DNA of 64,000 nucleotides from the NCBI GenBank assembly GCA_964036155.1, contig OZ038422.1, forward strand, positions 22,901,201 to 22,965,200, in the 5' to 3' direction. The translations under genes and the position numbers were made by a program. Of the stretch, positions 1 through 10,592 are shown in pieces; within the stretch, counting starts at the first letter, position 1, and every line of letters starts with the position of its first letter. A model generated the notes under the pieces. It ran no database searches and was not told where the DNA came from. It saw nothing but the letters and a program-made list of their open reading frames with translations. The DNA is from Diploscapter coronatus (Eukaryota; Nematoda; Chromadorea; Rhabditida; Rhabditidae).

Positions 1-3000
1 TCTGAAAAAAAGTTACTTTTGAGCGATATCGGACTGTTTCGCGAGGGCGGCGAGGAATCGAAAGAGGACGCCTTTGAAGGAGAGCGGGACGGGGGACGAG
101 GCCAGACACACGCACGTGTCGATCACGCCCCAGCCACGGTCCTCGGCCAGAGTGCGCGCTGCTGATTCGTCCTGAAGTTTGTTAATGGTTCTTCAAATAT
201 TTCTTTTCGGAGGAAAATAATGGTTCATTTCTCGCTTTCATTATAGAGCTCGCCTTTTATACATGCAACAAAATTATTCTCACAAATTAAAATTAAAAGC
301 TTGAGTTCTTTTCTCTATTGAAATGATTTTTCTTGCAACTTCAAAATTACCTGTGTCACAATAACATTAGCGAGTCGCATCCAGGCGCACAGCCCATTCA
401 TTTCCTCTGTGTCCACATTCACTTTCGGCTCCGTCAAAGGCTGACTTCTGAAATTTAAAATAACAAAAAAATAAGATAAATCAATCCAACCCAGTTTGCG
501 ATATGCTCTCTGCCGATGTAATGTTCATTCTGTAGAACTTGGCGTAGTCGCGCAGAGCCATCATTACACGATCCCAGGAGAAGCCTGAGGAGAATTCGTT
601 ATTTTTGAAGATTACTATTCGATAAAAGCATGAACATGCGCAAACTCAACTCTGAATTAACCGAAAATCAAGCTCAATTCGCTAACGAATTTATAATTTT
701 TTGAACTCCACACATCTCTAGATAAATTATGAGTGCAGAGCCGTTATATCCAGGTTCAAAATGTTGAATCTGCACTAAAATGTGATCAACAATGATTACC
801 TGTATCAACCATGTCGACATTGAAGACGTGGAAAATGAAAGCGGCATTTTCCTGTGTGAGACAGATGGCCGTGAGCATGTCGAGGTACGCGATGCAGTGC
901 ACCATGTGCAGGTCCAGACGGGCCCGCTCCACGAAACGACACAGCTCCAACTGCAAGTTAATGATGTGTGTTTAAGGTTTTTATTATATTTTTGGCAATT
1001 CAAGCTATTTGTTTTCGAGGAAAATTAGACCTACCGAACTGGAGTAGGCAATGCTTGCGTTGAGAATGACCTGCTTGACATCGATAGGACAGGCGGGGTC
1101 TTGGAACTGCATGAATAGATCAGCGATGCAACGAAGGAAGTGCTCGTAGTGGAGGAATGCTGTTGCCTGAAGATGAGTTCATATTTTTTTGATATTGTCA
1201 ATGATAAATTATACAATCAAAAATATTATGCAAAAATGGGAGAACAAAGAAAACAAGACACGATGATTTTTGCAAAGTGCCAAAAAATTTGACATGGTTC
1301 TCGTAAAATTTGGCATTCGTGTAGACTTTCTTTTTCCTCTCCCTTTTCATTATTGCTTTATTTTGGCATTGATACAATGTCAAAAGTATGAATGCATTCT
1401 AATTTGATGGAAAATGTAAATTATGCTGGGTATTGCTTCATTCTTCGATAGATTCATAACTTGACTTGACTGCTCAAAAATAACCTGCTGCTTTCTGGAG
1501 ATCATTTCGTCGAGGCATTGTAGCTCGTCTTCTCCATTCCTCTCAATTTCGATCAGCTGAATCAGAGTTATGTCTTCTTTGAAACGATTGAATATGTCAT
1601 GTTTAAAAACCAATTATGAAAATCTCACTTTAGCAGGAAAATGTAGAATTATCTGAGTGAGGAGTCGATTGACGACGTACGAGTTCGTGGCTGTCTGTTT
1701 GAAGGCCTCGCTTCTGAAAGGGATGAATAAAGAGGTGATAGAAATTAACTTCAATCTTACCCGATAATTCCAAGTCGCAGAAAGTGAAAGCACATGTTGC
1801 GCACGGCTCGATCCAGTACTCGATTCACATCGAACGAAATCGTTTCCGTTGCTGAATATTTTTTTTTTCATTTTCAGATAAAGAAAATAAGAGTCCACAA
1901 CTTACTCAAATGATCAGCAGGACTAGCAGCGAGTGCCCTGAATGACACAGCACAGGCGAGTTGGACGGTGCCGCAAATGGACTGATCCGACCAGGCCGTC
2001 TCGTCGCGAATCTCCTGCACCATGTCCATCAACACAGAAGACGCGTTCGGCACTGAAAATAAAATGGTCATGATTTTTTGATCTAATGAAATTGCTAGTT
2101 TGAACAAGTAAATTTTAAATAGTATCAGTAATTGTAGGTGATTTTGGAAGATGACTGACTAGCAAGTTCAGAAACATTTCTCTTGCTTGGGAAATCATGT
2201 AAAAATCTTGCATTATCTCAAAATAATAGGCACTATAGAATTCTTCTTCCAGCAGTAAATTTAAATCTCCAACCTTGCGTGAGAAAATCGCTGGAAGTAA
2301 GTCGAATAACGCAAATCCACACGACCATGTTCGACGTGGACAGCTTTTCTCCGATCGGAAATGACTGAAAATTCCAATTTACTTCCTTTCAAGGCGAATA
2401 GAGATGTACCTTCAATTTGGGATAGAGCTCGGAGAGGAACATTTTGATTTGATCTGGATCGTACTGAGCCAACAGGTAGACGCATTCGCCTGTCAGGGAA
2501 CGAATCTCTTCGATCAGATTACGGAGCTGAAATTTTGGTGGATGTTTGAAATTTCAAAGAAAGCCTCACGATGGATTGATGTCTCGCCCCGCCCAGCCCA
2601 TTGACTTGTGGATTCATGAGCGTGTGGAATTCGGATGCAACCGTGAACTGCTCTTGAATCACTGAAAATGGATAATAGATGATCATGTCTAGAAAATGCA
2701 GTTGGCAATAAATAGTAAGAAGAAGCAGAATGGCATTAGTGAAAGCATGCAGACAGAAAGCGAGAGCGCAAGGAAAAGGTAGAAAGAACGCAAAGTGATA
2801 TGAACAGAGGTTAAAACGATCGGTGTTTCTCTCAATACAAGAATTTGCAATTCGGTATTTCAGAAGGATTCTCGAACTTACTCAGCAAATGCTTGAAGAT
2901 CTCTCGATTGACAAAATTCTCCTTGACGAATCTGCGCATCGTGCGAGTGCTGACCTCCCTGTCCCAGGACAAAATTCGTCGCAAAATCTCGGCCAGCATC

Positions 3001-3803
3001 CGATGTGCGTCATAGTAGCACGCAACGGCTAACAGACCTCGGTTCAAGTCGTAATGCAGACGTTCTGATTCGCCTGGAATTAAAAAGAATATTTCTTGAT
3101 ACAAATTCCACGAAACAGAATTCTACTATGTTTCAAATCTGTGTTCGAAAAATAGGATTATTTACTGTGAACTTTTAGAAATTCAGTGAAAAGTGTTAAC
3201 TCAATGCAAACTTCAGTCTTTTCAAGAGGAAGTTTTCAAAGAAATGGCTAAGATCTATAAATGGGTGAAGTTTATGGTGATCTGAAAATTCTATTTCTCC
3301 TGCAGAAAATAATTTGTAATTACCCGACAGCAGCAGCTCAACAGCATGCGAGTCGTTGATGGAGAAAATGTTGGAGAGGATGGCGGCCTCCTCGACGAGC
3401 GCCGCGTCCACAGCGACAGACACTCCATCGATCTCGATCGAGCTGCCTGCTTTCAGTTTCGATGTCGCATCGCGAGGCTAAAAATAGCGAACATTACTCG
3501 GAAAAAATGTATTTTGAACTTTCAATTATGTCAACGTTTTTCTGATGTACAAAAATCCATTCAAAAAATGAAAATTTCTAGGTTTTTGTGAAAAGTTTCA
3601 AATTCATCCACTCCTAAAACTCTCGATTTTTCATATGTTAATCTGAGGTATTTCAAAATCCTTCGAACCGGGTTTTTGGTGATGTTCTTGAGCCGCCAGA
3701 GACAGGGCTCGATCTGTCGAATGAGTTTCGCCTCTGTCTCCTCCCCCTCGCCCGGTCGAAATGCCTCCACTCGTCCACACAGATTCTTCGCTTCCACCCA
3801 CAT
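1..3803 (-). CDS. npp-3: Nucleoporin NUP205 (NPP-3-like), N-terminal third; 3' end outside window
   Basis: Large scaffold nucleoporin of the inner ring of the nuclear pore. About 15 exons join in frame to roughly 610 residues; human NUP205 is about 2,000, so the C-terminal two thirds lie beyond base 1. The first exon starts MWVEAKNLCGR at 3803, with a TTTCCAG acceptor 2 nt upstream that fits spliced-leader addition. Recognition rests on blocks that align with the human N-terminus: EEAAILSNIFSINDSHAVEL (3325-3480) and GLLAVACYYDAHRMLAEILR (2880-3075). The last visible exon (1-180) carries AEDRGWGVIDTCVCLASSPV, also typical of the family. The domain is an all-helical solenoid and has no catalytic motif. 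Residues and exon phases fit without any frameshift. Family assignment is confident; individual exon ends are estimates. Confidence 0.88.
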
Positions 3804-4490
3804 TTCTGGAAATCATCAATTTCACAAGACTCCACGAAAAGGCGAAGTTCAAACGGAAAATCGGAAATATCGGCGAATAATTTCGAATGGGTTAAATTTG
3901 AAGAGGAATGACGAGTAAAATGCAAGCCACGTTTGGATAAAATTGTTCTTTTCATAAAGGCTCGCATTTTTGCGCGCTCCTATCATTTTGTCGGTGAAAC
4001 CGTAAATTTTCTGATTATTTTTGCCTCCAAAATTGATAACCTACACCTTTGAAGGAGTTGATATCGAACTGGCGTGATCTTCATTCACGATTTTCATTAA
4101 TTTTCTGTCGAAATATTCGCTTATTCTATTTTCTCTGGATTTTATTCAAATTTTTTGTTTAATTCTATCAAAATACCTGTGATAATAAAAAATACTATAA
4201 TGAGCATAGCAAGTATTTTGCCCTTTATTTATAAAGTTAAGAAGAAAACTGCAATTTTTGCCTTATCTTGCTGGTTTTTGTCTATTTCGTAGACAAACTC
4301 TGGATAGGATTTGACAAAGTCTCCGGAAAGCTTTGCTTCGCTCAGTCTTTCTTATTATATGAAAAATCCAACATTCTTCCCAACGAAGAATGATTTGGCC
4401 AATATCAAGAATAACGCGGTTTTATTATTTTCGCTAGAATTTTACAAAAAATTTCTTATTCCTCTTGGAAAATCTCGTTTTGCAGATCAA
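3804..4490. other. Intergenic, divergent start region
   Basis: This gap separates the NUP205 start (minus) from the acetyltransferase start (plus). It probably holds promoters for both. I see AT-rich sequence with no open frame that continues into a convincing exon. A TTTTGCAG acceptor ends about 6 nt before the plus-strand ATG and may be a trans-splice site. Confidence 0.5.
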
Positions 4491-5628
4491 AATGTCTGCA
4501 CCGGAATGGGAAATGCTAGATGATATTCCCTCAAACTCTCCAATTTGGAAGCAGTGGCAGAAGCTGGTGAACGATGAAAACTGGACTTCTGATTGCAGTG
4601 CCACAACGGGTCTAACACCTACACTATCCACTACTCGCAGTGTCTGGGGTGTCGATAAGAAAGGTTCAAAATTGTGCTTTTTTTTTTGTAAACAATACTT
4701 TTCAAGACAGTTCCTACATTGGCTGTGTTGTGTGGAACGAGTATGATAACATAGCATTGATTGGATTCTATTTGCTAACGCCTGCCTATAGGAAACTGGG
4801 GATTGGGTCGAAGTTATGGAAGAGAGCTATTGAGCGAATTCCTAAGGACTACACAATAGCACTTCGATCAGGTAGCATTGAAATAAATACCACGTTGACA
4901 TAATTTTTTAGTCCCAGCTATGATACCCCGATATAGCAGTCAGACAACGCCCGTTAGAGGTCCGACATTGCATTATTGCACCGTGAAAAGTTCGGAAGTG
5001 ATCGAATTGTGCAATAAACTTTTACCAGTATGAATTTTGCACTTTCCAAATGATGAACCAATTATTTATTAGGCAGATTTTGAATCCGGATACTCGACAA
5101 AGAAGTTGGAGGATTTGTCGCATGAAGAATGGGAAGGGTTTCTGAAGTTTGACAGGAAGATTACTGGCAAGGATAGGCGAGAATGGCTAACGGCGTATCG
5201 AAATCATGAGCATAAATTTGCAATCGTGATTTTCAGTAAGAAGTAAGCGATTTCCGTAAGAGCAATAGAAAATTACCTCGAGAAACTTTAGCGACCATTC
5301 AATAGTGTGCTACGCTTCCACAGTCATGACCTCGCATCTGCATCAGCATCGTTACAAAATAGCTCCAATCTATGCCATCGATGATAGCCTGGGGGTTTTC
5401 TCATTGCGCACTCTGGCGAATTGGATTGGCTCGCAATATTCTGACGCCACAATCTATTGCCATCTCATGGAAGGCACTCGAGGATTCGAGTTTCTCAAAC
5501 CAAAACTCGAGCAAATCACTAACGTCACGATTAGTGGCACTAGTCTATTCAGCAAACCATACAACAACCCCCTTGATTTGTCGAAAGTGTATTTCCCTAA
5601 TAACAGCTCGGGGCATTACGATATTTAG
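4491..5628 (+). CDS. GNAT-fold N-acetyltransferase, DUF1248-like nematode family
   Basis: Five exons (about 4491-4661, 4709-4869, 4912-5029, 5074-5248, 5292-5628) join in frame. The protein starts MSAPEWEMLDD, just after a TTTTGCAG acceptor. Exon 2 encodes a GNAT core: IGFYLLTPAYRKLGIGSKLW is motif A, with the R-x-x-G-I-G-S acetyl-CoA pyrophosphate loop. The remaining part, ending in NNSSGHYDI and a stop, resembles the C-terminal region of nematode DUF1248 proteins, which I recall as an uncharacterised expansion in worms. Substrate is unknown; the GNAT fold implies acetyl transfer from acetyl-CoA to an amine. The exon 4 to 5 joint reads SKN-DHSIVCYA and needs the donor AA/GTAAGC. An AATAAA lies near 5685. 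The GNAT call is firm; the DUF1248 link is from memory. Confidence 0.75.
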
Positions 5629-5790
5629 GTGTTTTAACAACGTTTAGGATAATTTTTCGAGTTGGAAGAATTTTAGTCTTCACGAATAAAATGTTTATTC
5701 TCGTTTGAGCATACAATACAAGACTAGATAAATGAGGATATCCAATGGGATCATATCCCGTCCCTAAAGTAATAAACTAAAAGTTGCTGC
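5629..5790. other. Short convergent intergenic gap
   Basis: The plus-strand acetyltransferase and the minus-strand proline-rich gene converge here with 162 bp between stop codons. A plus-strand AATAAA near 5685 is the likely poly(A) signal of the former. Confidence 0.5.
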
Positions 5791-6692
5791 CTAAAATGGG
5801 ACGAGCCATTCTGGGTTGGTGTTTGGTGTGAGATCGACGTCTTCTATATCGTTCGTATCTTGCACCACTTTTGGAATTCGGCTTCTAACAGTATTCAATT
5901 GTCGTTTGTTCTCACTTCTTCCACTAAAATTTCTGTTGAATAACCTTTCGTGTGAAGATCAGGTTACCTTTCATAGAATTGACTTCTGCCATAGTAAATT
6001 TCCGGCTGCTCTGTTGTGGTTGTGATTCCAAGTAACTTCTGAAAGAATATGAGCGTTAGATGGCAATTTTGACTCGTCTATTGTATCATTTTATGTCACA
6101 ATCAAATAATAAGCCCTGTCCAATATCGCTTACAGATACTTGTGGTGACACCTATAAAAAAGTAGGTAATTTCGGAAGACTGAACCTGGAAACTCGGTGG
6201 CATTGTGAGCGTGGGCATCGTTGGGAATGGTAGCGGTGTAACTGTTGTCGGCGATGGAACTGCCAGAGTTGGAATGACGATTGGCAGTGAATTATTGATC
6301 GAAATGGGTAGAAGTGGAGGCAGAGTGACCAGCGGGAAGGACATTGGGATTAGTGAAGGCAGTGGAATTGGAATGAGGCCTCCAGAAGAGGATTTGACAC
6401 GGAGAGGAGCACGACGAATTGAACTTCCCGGATGAAAGAGTGGTTGCATTAATAATGACTGAAAAATGGGGGAATTCGTTCATTCAATTGTGAATGCAAG
6501 AAAAAATTGTGATTACCCGAACAGGCGGTGATCGACGAACTCCTGAAGATCCTATCAAAAGTGGGTGCGCTCGTGGAAACGGGGATGGCTCTTTAACTAC
6601 TGGAGCTCTAAACTTGTCGATAAAACACTTGTAAGTTGAATATCTAATATATTTTATGAAAACCCGGAGAAAATCTCCAACTCTTCCTGTGA
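5791..6692 (-). CDS. Proline/serine-rich protein of unknown function, 5' end unresolved
   Basis: At least five exons join: about 6664-6692, 6517-6627, 6186-6458, 5968-6038 and 5791-5932. The frame runs on as FIDKFRAPVVKEPSPFPRAH, then a low-complexity exon rich in Pro, Leu and Ile (blocks such as LIPIPLPSLIPMSFP), then GITTTTEQPEIYYGRSQFYE, ending TNPEWLVPF and a stop. No domain, signal peptide or clear membrane segment is visible, and the composition suggests a disordered protein. The joint between the last two exons uses an intron of only 35 nt. I could not find a convincing start codon; an upstream exon within 6700-6850 is possible but its phase did not match. Function unknown. Confidence is moderate because consecutive exons keep phase and have good splice sites. 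Confidence 0.5.
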
Positions 6693-7259
6693 CTGAATTT
6701 TGAGGTTTGTAAAGGGAAAGTTGAATTGGCTAGAGATTCATCTAAATACTCTAGCTTTATCTTATACCTTCGAATTTCCGTATGTTGTGAATTGACCATG
6801 TTCATTGCTAACGGTGAAGCTCGTGGTTCAGCATTTATATTTACTGCCAAGACTAAACTTCATCATGAAATTCATCGAATCTTGAATCTTAAAATAACTC
6901 ACAAGACAATAAAAATGCTGGAATGGAGATCAAAGGCGATAGTCGCATAGCGATTTTGAAAGTGAAATTAGCAGAATGGAAGAAAAGCTTTGAAGCTTTT
7001 GACCCTGGAATGAAATATTCGAGAGAAGCAGCAGACTTGTATGGATTTATGGGTTGATGATGATGATGACAGACAATGGAAGATACGGGAATGACGGTGA
7101 GTGAGTGAGAGAGAGAGAGAGAAAGGAACAAGGGAAAGGAGTGGAAGAAAGGAGGGGAGAGGCTAGGAACGGGTATTCAAAGCGGGATATTCGACCCAAG
7201 AAAAACTATGGCTTCCAAGTCAAGATTGTTGCATTTCCAAATTTATAATCTTTTCACGG
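6693..7259. other. Intergenic; (GA)n microsatellite
   Basis: No convincing coding exon. A purine-rich tract at about 7098-7160 contains a (GA)n run. The region probably holds the promoter of the DB-module gene and perhaps the 5' end of the proline-rich gene. Confidence 0.45.
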
Positions 7260-8169
7260 ATGCGACTTGTCCTTTTACTATTTATCCAGTACTTTATCAT
7301 CGAAGAGTAAGTTGTTACATTTGGATGCTTCTAAGAAAGCGTTCGATAGTTTTCTGATTTTAATACCCTTTTGAGGAATTCCGGTTCCGTTTAGGATTTA
7401 GAGAAATTTTCCATTTTAAATTTCGAAAATTGAGGAAGAGAAGATGTCTCGTTTGCTGAACGTGTTCTTTTCAGAATCTTCGCAGGTCATCGCACTGCGA
7501 ATCAAAAGTTGAAGGCATGCTGTGCGAGACAGAAGTCCGCTGATAAATCGTGCAAGAGACGATTTTGCGATTTCGAAGCCATCAATCAATACAATGTAAA
7601 TTACTCATTGTCAGTTTTCCTTTTCATTTTTAATTGCTGTTTCAGGTGCTACACTTCCTGAATCTGTGCAGCCCGAAAGGCGACACTGTCAGGCAGATGT
7701 GGAATTGTGCATCAAGCAGAGTCGATCATTCTAAATGCTGCAGGAAAAAGTAAGTTATTTTGGATAAGAGCGACGCAGGAAGGAAGAATATTGGATCGAG
7801 CGCAGGGAAAAGTGGGCGGAGTCCCCTCTTCTCGCGTTATTTCTTTTTCTTTCGAAAAAAGAACAGCAAGGAAAAAAGTTCCTTCCACTTTCCCTGTACT
7901 AGTTCTGATACACGATTTTTTCCGCGTCACTAGTATTTTCTAACCTTCTCAAAATCTTTTAAGTAAGGCCGTCATTAAAATATTTTCTGAGTCTTCTTAT
8001 TTTTTGCAGAAAAGTTTCATCGCTATGCATGAAATACTGCGATGCAACCAAAGGCTCAGTACCGAACGATGACTTGCATCGACTCTTCTGCCTGCAGAAT
8101 TTCAATGTCATTCGCGATTGTTTCAAAGAACATCTCGAGAATTCACCCAACATCTTCGGTGATAATTGA
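7260..8169 (+). CDS. Secreted DB-module cysteine-rich protein
   Basis: Four exons (7260-7306, 7475-7595, 7646-7749, 8010-8169) give about 143 residues with consistent phases. Exon 1 encodes [14 protein letters not shown], a short hydrophobic signal peptide. The rest matches the nematode DB module: an early CC pair (KACCARQKS), FCDFEAINQ, a C-S-P-K-G turn, the diagnostic [17 protein letters not shown], then [14 protein letters not shown] and a final ...CF. The DB module is a cysteine-rich extracellular domain found in many nematode secreted and surface proteins, of unknown molecular role. The protein is a single module with little else, so it is probably secreted. AATAAA lies at about 8191. 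Confidence 0.85.
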
Positions 8170-8441
8170 TATTAATTTTATTATCGACAATAAAAATACC
8201 CAGAATGAAATGGAGATCACAAATTGATGAATATCACAGCTCAACAGTTTAAAATTCACGCATTTGATATTTTAGCTCATGTGAAAGAGCTATCAGAAAA
8301 TTGTGTAATTTTAACATAACTCATTATCCATTGACAATTTTAAATGTGTCGCAGATCTTGGATTTATTTTCGGTAGATAAGAATTTGCTTATTCGTGAAG
8401 CCTAATTCACTCCTGATTTCTGACGATCACTATCTTCAAGT
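8170..8441. other. Convergent intergenic gap
   Basis: AT-rich sequence between the stop codons of the DB-module gene (plus) and the DUF1647 gene (minus). It holds the AATAAA near 8191. No further feature is seen. Confidence 0.5.
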
Positions 8442-10592
8442 CTATTTGCATGGTAAATTGAGCTTATTCGCCTTGAGCCGATCCTCCCTTCGCACATTCA
8501 GAAATGGGTCAAATGAATCTGAGATATTAGGAATAAAATATCCAATATAGGGCATCCTCTGTTGCTCCTTCAGACTTGTCAAAATTATGTTTATCGAACT
8601 TTGATCATATCTATACAATAACTCTGTTCGATTAGTAATAAACTCTTCATGATCAACCTATGACACTTGGCGAATTCCGAGTAGCGTTCCTTTTTGAATC
8701 GACAATACAAAGTAGAACCACTAGGATCCATGCAATCTTTCGTCAATGCGCATAGTGCATTCCTAGATCTTCGAGTAATTGTTGAGCAAATTTAATAAGA
8801 GCTACCATTTTACTGCATCTCTGCTGAATGCAGATTTGACAATGAACATTGAGTTTGCATCAAACCTGAACTTTTACCTAAATTCAGTACGTCAATTGTC
8901 CTTACATTGATCTATTCTTTGCGATATCTTTATCGATCGGCAAATAATCATACATGCCTAAAACTGACATTTACTACTTTTCAACTTTTAGCTAAGCATC
9001 TTGCTAATCGCTTCATTCACTTCTAAAGTTCATCATTTTTAAGTTTAGCCTGGAAATCAAGACTATAGGGTGCACATGAGTTCACATGACAACTTTTGAT
9101 ACCCTATATTTAGGCTACCCAAATAGGTAACGGGTCAAATTCGGAATTTTTAAAATGTCTGTTATATAAGTGGTGTTCACGGAAAATTCCGTGAAATTTG
9201 GATATACTTTTTTTGGGAATATGACCAACTTTGGGACTTTTGTTGAAATTTGTCCACCGCACCGCATCTCAGTTGCGGTGGAAAAGTCCCAAGTCTGATC
9301 TTCATACGAAATGTACCTTCTTTTGTCGTAGCAAAAATACCATGACTTGATGGTCTTCGAATCACAAATGGCTCAACTGCTCCACTTCTGACTCGATCAT
9401 AGAAATGTAACAAATTTGACTTACTGCAATTAATTTCTTAAAATGCTAGATAAATTTGATTACGTACTTGAGAAATCTCACACTTGTATCCATGACCCAA
9501 ATGGCGTCGTAGTCTTTGAAAACTTCCTAAAATTTAATGAAAATCTGAAAAGGTTCACTTCTGAACATATACAGCAATAGCTAACGGTTTGAAATGGTAT
9601 TTCATCAAACGAATGACAAAACTGGGATATGAGGAGAAGTTGAATTTTCGTAATTCAAGGTTGCACACACTTTGAAGCTCAGCCTTCTGAAATTCATTCA
9701 ATCGTTCATAGAAATTATAAATCTTTATTATTTACCTGATCCGACTGAAGACCAAGATCGTAGAATATTATCTTATTTTCAATGCCACTTGTACGCAATT
9801 TATTTATGGCAGCACGACTTTCGGTGAAATGGTTGGTCGATGAATATGTCAGGAATACTACATCTGAATTCTAAAACAACTAAAATATTTGATACTTTAA
9901 AATATGCGTACCTGGAAACTTTTAGGTTTAACAGAAATGTCCATTTGGTTTTTGAGTAATTTTAGTTTGGATAAATGTTGCAGAAGCTCACAATCGAATC
10001 GTTTCCCAAATCCCAAATGTTTGCCATTCAGGAAATATGGCATTGCCATCTAAAACTAGCTATTTGGTCATCCAATCAGTTTTGAAAATTTTTTAAAATT
10101 CCCATTTTCTAACTTCAATGCTACTTCCAATCTTTGACCATAAATAGTAAATCGAGAAGATGGACGCTAATTTTTTAATTGCGAGAACTTATTGAGTAAC
10201 TATATATTTTTATCGGTAAATTAAAAAATATACTATGTTGAACTGACCAATTCTCCATTGCAAATCAATTGATCACTCACTGGACTTGGAAAATCAACTG
10301 AATAGGTTTCCTCAGTTCCTTGCTGTTGTTTGTATAAAAATGGTAAATAATTATTTAGAAATGCCGATCCAATGGGTGAATTCGTAGCTAGATAATAGAT
10401 GAAGAGAACTATGAATAAGCACGATAGAAAACAATTTTGCCACTTAAATTTCGTTATAACATCAATTTTATATGGAAGCGTAAGCTTACGAAAAATCGGT
10501 AGCAAAGTTTCTGCAAATTGCGTAAGTATCTGAAAATTTATATCAGCCATAATTATAATTGTTGTTAAATACCTTCTAAACAAATCAAGCAT
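8442..10592 (-). CDS. DUF1647 family, type II membrane glycosyltransferase-like protein
   Basis: Twelve exons can be joined with matching phases: 10573-10592, 10490-10529, 10248-10442, 9912-10049, 9736-9870, 9573-9686, 9468-9526, 9317-9423, 8906-8957, 8806-8865, 8658-8762 and 8442-8610. The N-terminus is short and basic (MLDLFRRYLRNLQKL), followed by a hydrophobic anchor (CFLSCLFIVLFIYYLA), so the catalytic part should face the Golgi lumen. Family landmarks in order: VVFLTYSSTNHFTESRAAI, IIFYDLGLQSDQ, AIWVMDTSVRFL (acidic motif), SSHGIFATT, MYDYLP, CALTKDCMDP and CHRYDQSSIN. DUF1647 is a nematode-expanded family related to glycosyltransferases; donor and acceptor are unknown. The 359-nt intron between exons 8 and 9 contains a short inverted-repeat element. 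At first sight the 3' half looks frameshifted, but 43- to 47-nt introns restore a single frame. Confidence 0.8.
9230..9293. mobile_element. Short palindromic MITE remnant in intron
   Basis: The right end GCGGTGGAAAAGTCCCAAG (9275-9293) is identical to the right end of the element at 23713-23839. A decayed inverted partner, TTTGGGACTTTT, starts at 9230. The copy lies inside an intron of the DUF1647 gene and does not touch its exons. Confidence 0.6.

Noticed and set aside
6205..6435. Gly/Val-rich plus-strand frame resembling a repeat protein
   Set aside because: It is the antisense shadow of the proline-rich minus-strand exon.
8442..8970. Apparent frameshifts and stops in the 3' half of the DUF1647 gene, suggesting a pseudogene
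   Set aside because: Introns of about 40-47 nt with GT-AG ends (for example 8611-8657 and 8763-8805) restore one continuous frame with family motifs in the right order.
9063..9112. Hairpin ATAGGGT...ACCCTAT
   Set aside because: Seven-base stem in an intron with a long loop. Expected by chance in a window of this size.
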